Source of the DNA: Cenarchaeum sp. | GTDB lineage: Archaea; Thermoproteota; Nitrososphaeria; Nitrososphaerales; Nitrosopumilaceae | Assembly (NCBI GenBank): GCA_007570915.1 | Contig: RKSK01000092.1 | Coordinates: 1-7,711, forward strand | DNA length: 7,711 nucleotides | Reading direction: 5' to 3' | Notes under the pieces: generated by a model | Database searches by the model: none | What the model was told of the DNA's origin: nothing | Seen by the model: only the letters and a program-made list of their open reading frames with translations | Shown: piece after piece, positions 1 to 6,892 of the stretch | How positions within the stretch are numbered: the stretch's first letter is position 1 | Layout of the letters: each line of letters opens with the position of its first letter | Position numbers and translations under genes: made by a program

Positions 1-1
1 G

Positions 2-3000
2 AACGACCGCGGAGAGAGTCTATCCATGTACCCAAAGTCTAGCCGCGGGCCGACCAAGAGCACGGTCGCATCGCTCAACGGCTTGCTAAAGCCAGACATC
101 GCCGCTCCCGGGGAGAAAATCACGCTCCTAAAAAACCGCCAAAACCATGAGCGGATCACCGATGACGGCACGAGCTATGCAGCACCGCAGGTGTCTGCAG
201 CGGCCGCCGTGCTCCTAGAGGCAAAGCCGTCCATGACGCCCGTCGAGGTGAAGGCTGCGCTCCTCCTCGGCGCCGACTGGCAGGGAACCGGCAAGTGTAC
301 CGCGTCCATGTACGAGGCGTCCGACAGCTCCAGCTACTGCTCGCACGCGCGTAAGATAACTAGCGGGTCTACGTCGGACGCGGACACGACGCTACTCAAC
401 CACGTGGGCCTCGGCGTCCTGGACGTGAAGGAGTCGATCAGGTACGCCACTACGGCTGGTCACGTCGTCGGCGACCACCTCGCCTCTGCGACAGACCGCA
501 AGGTGTACACGTTCAGCGTCACCGACGCGACAAAGCCCGCCAAGGTGGTCCTCGCGTGGCTGTCCCACCCCAAGGGGTCCATAGCCTCCCACACGCTGGG
601 CAACGTCACCAAAGCAGAAATCTCCGCGATGCAAATTGCCCCGCCAAAGCTCGCAAACCTGAACCTCCTCGTCCAAAAGGGCACGGCGGCGGCGCACACC
701 CACGTCAGCGCCTCGGCGCGCCAGTCAGTCGAGTTCGTCCACTTTACGCCTGTAGCCGGCACGTACACAGTGACGGTCAGCGCGGCCAAGATGGGGGAGC
801 GCCCGGCCCAGGCGTTCGCGCTGGCAAGCACGCACGCGCTCACCACGACGCAGTCCAACACCGCCCCCACCGCGGCGGCCAGGACGGTCACGGTGGACCC
901 CGCCTCGCCGGTGGTCGTCCGCCTCTCAGGCTCGGACGCGCAGGGCGACGCCGTGTCGTTCAGGGTGACGGGCGGCTCCAGGGGAACCGTGAGCACGAGC
1001 GAGCAGCTCACGCCGACGCTGTCCAGGGTGGTGTACACGCCCGGGGCCTCGTTTGGGACGGGCGACACGCTCACGGCCACGCCGTACGACGGGCGGGCCA
1101 CGGGCGCGGCGGCCACGGTCACGCTGGTGCCCGACTCGCCCCCGCGCGGGGCCACCGGCACGCTCTCGTCGCACGCGCACATAACGGACTGGCACGAGGT
1201 AGTCTTTCGCGGGAGCCGCGCCGACGTCCCCCTCTCGTTCTCGCCCGCCCTCCCCGCGACGCCCATACGGCACATGGTCGTCGAGGAGGCAGGCGCGGAC
1301 AACGGAATCCTGTCGTTCAGGTCCGGGGGCGCGTCGCACAAGGTGGCGGCCCCGTGGGGCGGCTCCCGCCAGCTCGACTTTGCCTCGCCTGTGACCGTGT
1401 CGTCCCCGCGCCTCACGGCCGCGGGCCTGGAGGACGCCGGAGAGCCGGGGCGCCTGACCGTGGGCACGTCGCTGGCGTCGCTGTCGGCCACCTGCCCGAC
1501 GCCGGGAGCCGCGATCACGGCTCCGCGCTCCATAAGGATCACCTCGCTTGACGGGGCACACATAAGGGACAACACGAAAACGCAGTCGACGGAGAGCGCC
1601 GTAGACATGAGGCATGCCGGGACAGTCGCCTCCGTGTCCGTGAGCGTCGACATCGACCACGACTACAGGGGCGACCTGAAGGTGGCCTTGGTCGCGCCGG
1701 ACGGCACGGAGGCCATGCTGCACAACAGGGCAGGAGGCAGCGCCGACGACCTGAGGGCCACGTACACCTCGGCGGCCGCGCCCCTCTCAAAGATGGTCGG
1801 CAAGGAGGCCTCCGGGCACTGGAGGCTCACCGCTGGGGACTATGTGGCCTACGGCCCGGGCACGCTCAACAGCTGGGCGCTGTCCCTGACGTACAGGGCC
1901 GCGTGCCCCGGCACGGCGCCGGCGCCGGCGGCTCCGCCGGCCTTCAGCGACGACTTTGAGGGCGGCCTGTCAAAGTGGGTCGAGACGGGCCACGGCAACT
2001 GGAGGGTCGACACGTCGGGGTCGCACTACGGCATACCGCTGCACACGGGCAAGACGGCCTCCAACAGGGTCCTCCACGGCGACGACTGCGACTCTGTGTG
2101 CATAGTGACCATGAGGGACAGCGTCAGCATCCCAAAGGGCGCCACCGCCACGCTCACGTTCATAAAGTTCTTCGACTCGAAGATCGACGCGGGCGAGTAC
2201 CTCGAGGTGCTCGGCAGCGCCGACAACGGGGTCACGTGGACGTCGATCGAGAGGTGGACAAAGGGGGCGCCGCGGACGGACACGTGGACGGAGCAGTCCT
2301 ACGACATATCGTCGTACGCGAGCAAGACCGGCACGCCGTCAAAGTTCAAGCTGCGGTTCGCCACGCTCGAGTCGTCGCGGGCCGAGGACGTCGAGGTGGA
2401 CGACGTGGTGATCGCCGTCACGCGGCCGTCCTCGCCGGCCCCGCCCAAAGTAACGGCAACGTCGTACAGCGTGTACGTGGCCAACACAGACGACCGCGAG
2501 ATCAGGGCGTACCTGCCGGACGGGACGTACTCCGGCGCGTTCGTGGCTGCCCGCAGCGGGGGCCTTGAAAGGCCGTGGAGCATAGACTTCGGGCCGGACG
2601 GCAACCTGTACGTGTCCGACCTTAGCAGCGGCAAGATACGCCGCTACAGCGGATCAACGGGGGCCCCAATGGGGTCCGGGTCCGACGCCTCGACCAACTC
2701 GCACTGGGCCACGCCGTCGGCACGGCCGTACGGGATCGAGTGGCACGGCAACACGCTGTACGTGGCCACGTACAACGGCATAGAGCGCTTTGGCCTCTCC
2801 GGCACGTCGCTAGGGATGTTCGGCGACGCGTCCAGGACCGCCGCTGCCGCGGGGGCCGCCCTGAACCTGCCGCACGACGTGGAGTTTGGGGTCGACAGGA
2901 TGTACGTGGCAGACAGGGGCAACCACAGGGTCGCGTACTACTCGGCGTCCTCGGGGTCGTACCAGGGCCAGGCGTCGTCCGCGACGACCTCGTTCACGAC

Positions 3001-3676
3001 GAGGTACCCCTACGGCCTCGCGTGGGACGGGACAAGTCTGTACCAGAGCTCCGGGGATCCCGGGCGTGTGAACAAGATAAGCCCGTCCACGCTGGCCCTG
3101 GTTCGGTCCTTCTCCGGCTCTCACATAGACGAGCCGCTAGGCATGGACGCCGCGCCGGACGGCAAGGTGTACGTGGCCAACAAGGACACGGACAAGGTGG
3201 CTGTGATAGGCTCGGCCGGCGCGGTCAGCTCGCTGTTCGCCTCGCGCTTAGACGACCCGCGCGACGTGGCCGTCGGGCCGCGGTATGCGGCTGCCTCCGG
3301 CTCCGGCGGCCCCTCGGGCGCGCAGGGGACGGCAAACTCCGAGCCCGAGCTCGAGGTTCTCGTGGGCGGCAGGGCTGCCGGGCCGGTGGTCGACCTGGCG
3401 GCCTCGGCGGGCGCCGCCACCGTCTCCCTGCGCACGACGGACGCCGAGGGCGACACCGTGACGCTCTCGATGCGGGTCCTGGAGGCCTCCATGGCCGCCG
3501 GGGCCGTGGCCTCCTCGCCCCCGGCGCTCACGGACCACGGGAACGGCACGGCGACGCTAACCGTGGACGGGTCGGCCGCCGGCGAGTACCTCGTGGAGCT
3601 GACCGCGGCAGACGCGCACGGCGAGGAGTGGGGCGTGTACCTCGTGCGCGTGGCGCCGGGGGCGGGGCTGCCCTAG
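2..3676 (+). CDS. Secreted multidomain subtilisin-like (S8) serine protease, 5'-truncated by window edge
   Basis: Extracellular endopeptidase of the subtilase family, 3' part only. The frame is open to the window edge, so the ATG at 26 is probably internal. Numbering residues from that Met: KPDIAAPG (22-29) and GTSYAAPQ with catalytic Ser50 (codon 173-175) are the end of an S8 domain; the Asp and His of the triad must lie upstream. Then follow a KP-43-like beta-sandwich (about 158-267), an Ig/cadherin-like domain (279-368), an unassigned stretch (380-490), a P-domain (497-625, with DIDHDYRGDL and GTLNSWALSLTY) flanked by Cys490 and Cys627, a jelly-roll/MAM-like domain (640-798), a six-bladed NHL-type propeller (812-1085) and a C-terminal Ig-like module (1105-1210). 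No C-terminal membrane segment is seen, so it is probably released or held by non-covalent contacts. The stop is TAG at 3674-3676; the next gene starts two bases later. The protease call is firm, the exact domain edges are approximate and the biological substrate is unknown. Confidence 0.9.
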   Translation, partial: NDRGESLSMYPKSSRGPTKSTVASLNGLLKPDIAAPGEKITLLKNRQNHERITDDGTSYAAPQVSAAAAVLLEAKPSMTPVEVKAALLLGADWQGTGKCTASMYEASDSSSYCSHARKITSGSTSDADTTLLNHVGLGVLDVKESIRYATTAGHVVGDHLASATDRKVYTFSVTDATKPAKVVLAWLSHPKGSIASHTLGNVTKAEISAMQIAPPKLANLNLLVQKGTAAAHTHVSASARQSVEFVHFTPVAGTYTVTVSAAKMGERPAQAFALASTHALTTTQSNTAPTAAARTVTVDPASPVVVRLSGSDAQGDAVSFRVTGGSRGTVSTSEQLTPTLSRVVYTPGASFGTGDTLTATPYDGRATGAAATVTLVPDSPPRGATGTLSSHAHITDWHEVVFRGSRADVPLSFSPALPATPIRHMVVEEAGADNGILSFRSGGASHKVAAPWGGSRQLDFASPVTVSSPRLTAAGLEDAGEPGRLTVGTSLASLSATCPTPGAAITAPRSIRITSLDGAHIRDNTKTQSTESAVDMRHAGTVASVSVSVDIDHDYRGDLKVALVAPDGTEAMLHNRAGGSADDLRATYTSAAAPLSKMVGKEASGHWRLTAGDYVAYGPGTLNSWALSLTYRAACPGTAPAPAAPPAFSDDFEGGLSKWVETGHGNWRVDTSGSHYGIPLHTGKTASNRVLHGDDCDSVCIVTMRDSVSIPKGATATLTFIKFFDSKIDAGEYLEVLGSADNGVTWTSIERWTKGAPRTDTWTEQSYDISSYASKTGTPSKFKLRFATLESSRAEDVEVDDVVIAVTRPSSPAPPKVTATSYSVYVANTDDREIRAYLPDGTYSGAFVAARSGGLERPWSIDFGPDGNLYVSDLSSGKIRRYSGSTGAPMGSGSDASTNSHWATPSARPYGIEWHGNTLYVATYNGIERFGLSGTSLGMFGDASRTAAAAGAALNLPHDVEFGVDRMYVADRGNHRVAYYSASSGSYQGQASSATTSFTTRYPYGLAWDGTSLYQSSGDPGRVNKISPSTLALVRSFSGSHIDEPLGMDAAPDGKVYVANKDTDKVAVIGSAGAVSSLFASRLDDPRDVAVGPRYAAASGSGGPSGAQGTANSEPELEVLVGGRAAGPVVDLAASAGAATVSLRTTDAEGDTVTLSMRVLEASMAAGAVASSPPALTDHGNGTATLTVDGSAAGEYLVELTAADAHGEEWGVYLVRVAPGAGLP
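1514..1900 (+). other. P-domain (proprotein-convertase type) of the protease
   Basis: Residues about 497-625 (from Met26) fit the P-domain family: an opening beta-strand after ITAPRSIRI, an Asp-rich turn DIDHDYRGDL, the segment VALVAPDGTEAML, then GHWRLTAGDYVAYGPGTLNSW. In kexin/furin-type and many bacterial proteases this jelly-roll stabilises the catalytic domain. Here it is separated from the catalytic domain by two other domains, which is not the usual adjacent placement. Cys490 and Cys627 bracket it and could form a disulfide (inference). Confidence 0.8.
2459..3280 (+). other. NHL-type six-bladed beta-propeller segment of the protease
   Basis: Six repeats of the pattern Pro-x-Gly/Asp-hydrophobic...Asp-Gly-x-Leu-Tyr-Val-Ala/Ser-Asp/Asn...Arg/Lys-hydrophobic (for example DGNLYVSD, RMYVADRGNHRV, DGKVYVANKDTDKV) cover protease residues 812-1085 (counted from Met26). 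The first blade lacks its own Pro-x-x-hydrophobic strand, and an extra copy (DPRDVAVGP, 1077-1085) sits at the end, as expected for velcro closure of a circular propeller. NHL propellers usually bind proteins, glycans or RNA; in a secreted protein a protein or glycan ligand is the likelier inference. Confidence 0.8.
3338..3655 (+). repeat. C-terminal Ig/cadherin-like module, copy in the protease
   Basis: Encodes the last module of the protease (LEVLVGGRAAGPVVDLAAS ... DHGNGTATLTV ... DAHGEEWGVYLVRVAP). It is clearly related to the module at 5962-6285 in the next gene. The DNA at 3611-3658 matches 6232-6279 with three mismatches in 48 bases. The GNGTA/GDGTA turn followed by a hydrophobic strand resembles archaeal and bacterial Ig/cadherin-like repeats. 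Confidence 0.85.
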
Positions 3677-3678
3677 CC

Positions 3679-3768
3679 GTGCGGGCGCCCGCCGCAGCCG
3701 CCGCCCTCTGCGCGCTGGCCGCCGGCGCCGCCGTGGCGTGGGCGGGGGACGGCGGGCTAGCACACGCC
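3679..3768 (+). other. Signal peptide coding segment
   Basis: Encodes a short basic start (Met-Arg), an Ala/Leu-rich hydrophobic core at residues 3-22 and small-x-small sites at AWA (20-22) and AHA (28-30), followed by the hydrophilic SDEPPT. This is a normal Sec-type arrangement and decides the GTG start. Cys11 lies within the hydrophobic core and does not fit a lipobox well, so lipidation is not proposed. Confidence 0.75.
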
Positions 3769-6594
3769 TCTGACGAGCCTCCGACCCTGTCAATTGGGCT
3801 CTTCCACAACGGCACCCTAATTGACAAACACGGAATCCAGCTGGTGGCCTCCGAAGAGCCCGCCGCCTTCGAGCTGCGGCTAGGCCACCGGGAAAAGGAC
3901 GAGCACGGCGTTCCGGCGTTCCGCGAGCTTGCCACCCCCCTGGCGCAGCCTGGGGGCGTGCCTGCAATCTCCATGAACGTTAACTTTTGGCACGTCTCTG
4001 ACGAAAGCCATGCGGATCCCGCCCCGCCAATCCTGGTGGATCACGGCAACGGGACGGCGTCGCTGACCGTGGGCAGGTCGGCCCTGGCCGAGGGGCAGGT
4101 ACACATAGCCGCTGGCGAGGCGTACAATATCCTAGCGGTGACGGTGCTGCCCCCGCTGCCGCCAGTGGGGTACGGGAGCCCCGACGGGCCCGAGCGGCCC
4201 CCGCCGCGCATCGCCGCGCAGGCGCGCCAGCCGCTCTGCGCCGACGTTACCCACGAGGCCAGCGGGATGGCATATGGCGCAGATCCGCACGGCATTGGGA
4301 GCCTCGACTACCTTCTGGACGGTGCTGCCCTGTCCGGCGTCCCGCCGATAGAGGGAACCGTCCACCAGGAGGGATTTTATGAGGTGCCGGTCGGAGAGCG
4401 CGTGCCGGAGTGGGACTGGCTGTGGTGGGGCTGCTCCACGTGGGCGTCATTTGGGACGCAGGCGCCCCAGCTTTTGCGCCTATGCGAGATCCCTGGGCAC
4501 TACAGGGCACACCACTACGCGTGGCATCCGTTCGACTCTGCCCTTAGCTCCACCACACGCATGATCAGCCCGTACACGGGGTACACGACAGTCTTGGCCA
4601 AGCAACCTGCCCTCACGTACGCCGCGGCCCCGGGGCCCTACTGGGAGTACCTGGGCAGTGGCGGATACAACGTGACCCTTCCCTACCGCCCTGACGAGTA
4701 CGTCCCGCCCGGCGTGCTCTACCCCGTCAGGCGCGACGGGACAGCCTCCATGCTCGTGTCCCGGGTCATCGGAACCTATTCCTCGGTGCCGGAGCTGCTC
4801 CCGTTTGACGACCTCGTGGCCATACGCGCCACGGGGTTCCACTCCGACGACGTTGTGTTTGACGTGTCCCCCGGGGCCGGCATCGGCCTCCCGCAAGACG
4901 GCGCGCTCGCGTACGTCAACGGGACGGCCGTCCCCGTCAAGATCAAAAAGCACCCCTCCGGGATCCCGGGAACAACCGCCCAGGTCCGCGCGAGCGTCTC
5001 CGAGGCGGCCTGGGCCAGCGGCATCCTCGTGAAGGGGATCACCGACGCGCTGGCCGTGGAGGGCAGCGTCGTCAGGGACCTCCACGAGGTCACGCTAGTG
5101 GCCGAGATTCCCGTCGACGCCGGGCGCGGGCGCGACTATGACCGCCTCGACCCCTCGAGGTCCGTCGAGCCGTGGGGGTGCTGGCCGCGCGAGGGCGGCG
5201 GGCCCATGCGCGTTGGCTCGCGCGAGCCCTGGCCCGCGGCGCAGGGCGCGGGCGCCAGGATGCTGCCTTCGGGGCCGGCGCGCGAGCACGTGGCCATGGG
5301 TGAGCCGCCTGACGAGCGCATGGAGGACACGGCCTCGCCGGAGCCGACGTTCGTGGACGTGCGCGCGCCGGCGGGGTGGGGCGAGGGGACGGTCATCTCG
5401 GCTCGCGTGGCCTCGTCGTCGGCCTGGCCGCCGTCGCCGGCGGCCGCGCAGGCCCCGAGGGTCGACGTCGCCAACCGCGGCGACGGCACGGCCGTCGTGG
5501 GGATAGGCAGGGGCGAGCCCGGCGAGCACGCCATCGAGATCACGGCCACCGGCCCGCCCGGGGCCGTGACCGAGGAGCGCACCCTGCGCATAGTCCCGCC
5601 GGGCGGCGACGGCGCGGCCCACTGGCGCATGGAGATGGGCGGGCCGCCCGGCGGGCTGATGGAGGCCCGCGCCTCGCCCGAGCCGGCCACGCTTGACGTG
5701 CGCGCGCCGGCGGGGTGGGGCGGGGGGACCGCGATCACGGCGCGCGTGGCCTCCTCGTCGCCCTGGCCGCCGCTGCGCGGGGCCGCCGAGGCGCCCGGCC
5801 TCTACGTCGCAGACCGCGGCGACGGCACGGCCACGCTGGCCATCGGCAGGGGCGAGCCCGGCGAGCACGTCATAGAGGTCACGGCCACCGGCCCGCCCGG
5901 GGCCGTGACCGAGGAGCGCACCCTGCGCATAGTCAAGCCCCCGCGCGCGCCGCCCGCGCCCAACCTCGAGCCCGGGCTCCTCGTGCTCGTGGGCGGCGAG
6001 CCGGCCGGGCCCGTGATCGAGCTGGCCGCCTCGGGCGCGCCGGCGAGGATCGGGCTGCGCGCCGAGGACCCGGAGGGCGACCCCGTGAGGTTCTCGGTGG
6101 CCGCCCTCGACTCGTCGTACGGGGCCCGCGCCGCCTCGATGGTGCGCCTGGCCGACCGCGGCGACGGCACTGCGGACCTGCTCGTGGACCGCAGCGAGCC
6201 CGGCGAGCTCGCCCTGGAGATCGCCGCCGCCGACGCGCACGGGGAGGAGTGGGACGTGTACCTCGTGCGCGTCGCGCCGGCGCCGGGGGCGGCGCTCTTT
6301 ATGGACGGCTCGCGCCTCGACCCGCCGCTCGTGGAGCTGCGCGCGTCGGGCGCGCCCGTGGCCCTCGAGGCGCGCGCCGGCCCTGACGGCGGCGAGCCCT
6401 CCGTGCGCGCGCTGCGCTCGGCGCACTGGGGCGGGGGCGCGGCAGCCGCGCCTCCTAGCGCCGGCGCCGCCCCTGGCGGGGCCGTGCCGGTGGCGGTGGA
6501 CGCCTCGGCGCCCGGCGAGCACCTCGTCGAGGTGTCAGACGCCGGCGGGGCCGTGCTGTACGTCATCCGAGTCCTGCCGGCTGCCGCGGGCTGA
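3679..6594 (+). CDS. Secreted Ig/cadherin-like repeat protein of unknown function, operon partner of the protease
   Basis: 971 residues; I do not recognise a named family for the whole protein. The GTG at 3679 is chosen as start because it lies two bases after the protease stop and opens directly into a signal peptide (Arg2, Ala/Leu-rich residues 3-22, with AWA at 20-22 or AHA at 28-30 as possible cleavage sites). The frame is open far upstream inside the protease gene, but that part is a GC-driven shadow. Mature layout: an Ig-like domain about 31-150 with DHGNGTASL (Asp121); an unrecognised region about 160-540 with Cys187, Cys252, Cys269, Cys501, a Trp-rich patch and a His cluster (274, 278, 279, 283); then two near-identical 113-residue repeats (540-752), a module resembling the protease C-terminus (762-868), and a degenerate final copy (870-971). 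There is no C-terminal membrane anchor. Several N-x-S/T sequons are present. Probably exported and extracellular or surface-bound; enzymatic activity cannot be claimed. Confidence 0.85.
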   Translation: MRAPAAAAALCALAAGAAVAWAGDGGLAHASDEPPTLSIGLFHNGTLIDKHGIQLVASEEPAAFELRLGHREKDEHGVPAFRELATPLAQPGGVPAISMNVNFWHVSDESHADPAPPILVDHGNGTASLTVGRSALAEGQVHIAAGEAYNILAVTVLPPLPPVGYGSPDGPERPPPRIAAQARQPLCADVTHEASGMAYGADPHGIGSLDYLLDGAALSGVPPIEGTVHQEGFYEVPVGERVPEWDWLWWGCSTWASFGTQAPQLLRLCEIPGHYRAHHYAWHPFDSALSSTTRMISPYTGYTTVLAKQPALTYAAAPGPYWEYLGSGGYNVTLPYRPDEYVPPGVLYPVRRDGTASMLVSRVIGTYSSVPELLPFDDLVAIRATGFHSDDVVFDVSPGAGIGLPQDGALAYVNGTAVPVKIKKHPSGIPGTTAQVRASVSEAAWASGILVKGITDALAVEGSVVRDLHEVTLVAEIPVDAGRGRDYDRLDPSRSVEPWGCWPREGGGPMRVGSREPWPAAQGAGARMLPSGPAREHVAMGEPPDERMEDTASPEPTFVDVRAPAGWGEGTVISARVASSSAWPPSPAAAQAPRVDVANRGDGTAVVGIGRGEPGEHAIEITATGPPGAVTEERTLRIVPPGGDGAAHWRMEMGGPPGGLMEARASPEPATLDVRAPAGWGGGTAITARVASSSPWPPLRGAAEAPGLYVADRGDGTATLAIGRGEPGEHVIEVTATGPPGAVTEERTLRIVKPPRAPPAPNLEPGLLVLVGGEPAGPVIELAASGAPARIGLRAEDPEGDPVRFSVAALDSSYGARAASMVRLADRGDGTADLLVDRSEPGELALEIAAADAHGEEWDVYLVRVAPAPGAALFMDGSRLDPPLVELRASGAPVALEARAGPDGGEPSVRALRSAHWGGGAAAAPPSAGAAPGGAVPVAVDASAPGEHLVEVSDAGGAVLYVIRVLPAAAG
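5296..5934 (+). repeat. Tandem duplication of a 113-codon Ig-like module (339-bp period)
   Basis: Two in-frame units begin at 5296 (MGEPPDERMED...) and 5635 (MGGPPGGLMEA...). The offset is exactly 339 bp at both ends of the matched region (5356 to 5695, and 5595 to 5934), so there are no net indels. Each unit contains DVRAPAGWG, a GDGTA turn, GEPGEH and a closing TLRIV strand. Positions 5540-5595 and 5879-5934 are identical over 56 bases, including synonymous sites, which points to recent duplication or gene conversion. Confidence 0.9.
5962..6285 (+). repeat. C-terminal Ig/cadherin-like module, copy in the partner protein
   Basis: Encodes residues about 762-868 (LLVLVGGEPAGPVIELAAS ... DRGDGTADLLVDRSEPGE ... 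DAHGEEWDVYLVRVAP), the closest relative in this window of the protease C-terminal module. It is followed by one more, degenerate copy ending in LYVIRVLP at the very C-terminus. Confidence 0.85.
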
Positions 6595-6892
6595 GGCTCA
6601 CGTGCGCCTGGGTCGGCTGCACCGCGCTTTGTCAATCCTGCCCCGCAGATCCCAAATGTGGGAACCCGAACGACGGAGAAGGGAGCCGTAAAGCGCAATC
6701 GCGGCGCGCAGGCCTGCTTGCCCCAGCGGCCAAAGCCGCGCGCCGTGCCGTGTGTCTTGCACATGCGGGCAGAGGCGCCAATGTGACAGAGCGCTCGCCC
6801 GGCGTGGCCGCAGCCACAGAGCAAAGACTCCGGGGCGCAGGTGCCACGATCGCAAGCCCCCGGAAGGGGCAGCACAAAAGCGTAAACCCGCG
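6595..6892. other. Convergent intergenic region, no supported gene, several short stem-loops
   Basis: 298 bases between the 3' ends of two convergent genes. No convincing coding sequence, tRNA or promoter is seen. Short perfect hairpins occur at 6650-6663 (TCCCA/TGGGA), 6726-6739 (GCGGC/GCCGC), 6804-6817 (GTGGC/GCCAC) and 6856-6870 (GCCCC/GGGGC around CGGAA). The edges can also pair (GCGC-CT-GGGT at 6604-6613 with ACCCGCGC at 6886-6893). On the minus strand a T4 run (6876-6879) lies just past the stop of the CADD-like gene and may help termination; there is no strong T-tract for the plus-strand operon. Could be only 3' UTRs, or could hold an unrecognised structured RNA. Confidence 0.5.

Noticed and set aside
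26..28. ATG at 26 as the true start of the protease
   Set aside because: The frame is open upstream to the window edge and the protein here begins mid-way through a subtilase catalytic domain, so the real start lies outside the window.
460..1653. Long minus-strand open frame (about 397 codons) opposite the protease
   Set aside because: It lies antisense to clear protease domains and its translation shows no recognisable motif; GC-driven shadow.
2740..3678. Upstream extension of the second gene inside the protease gene
   Set aside because: The frame is open there only because of high GC; the Arg/Gly/His-rich translation is typical of a shadow frame, while GTG 3679 leads straight into a signal peptide.
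6655..6690. T-arm-like sequence on the minus strand (GTTCGGGTTCCC)
   Set aside because: No acceptor, D or anticodon arms at tRNA spacing and the T-loop consensus is broken.
6856..6870. GC hairpin as an intrinsic terminator
   Set aside because: No T-run follows on the plus strand, and on the minus strand the T4 run precedes the hairpin, so it does not fit a hairpin-plus-T terminator.
5095..6875. Long minus-strand open frames (about 475 and 357 codons) opposite the repeat array
   Set aside because: Repetitive Arg/Ala/Gly/His-rich translation mirrors the plus-strand repeats; no motif and no promoter.
6841..6880. SRP RNA helix 8 resemblance (CCGGAAGGGGCAGC)
   Set aside because: The flanking internal-loop bases differ from the SRP consensus and only about 20 bases remain before the gene end; the other SRP motifs were not found. 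Kept only as part of the low-scored RNA finding.
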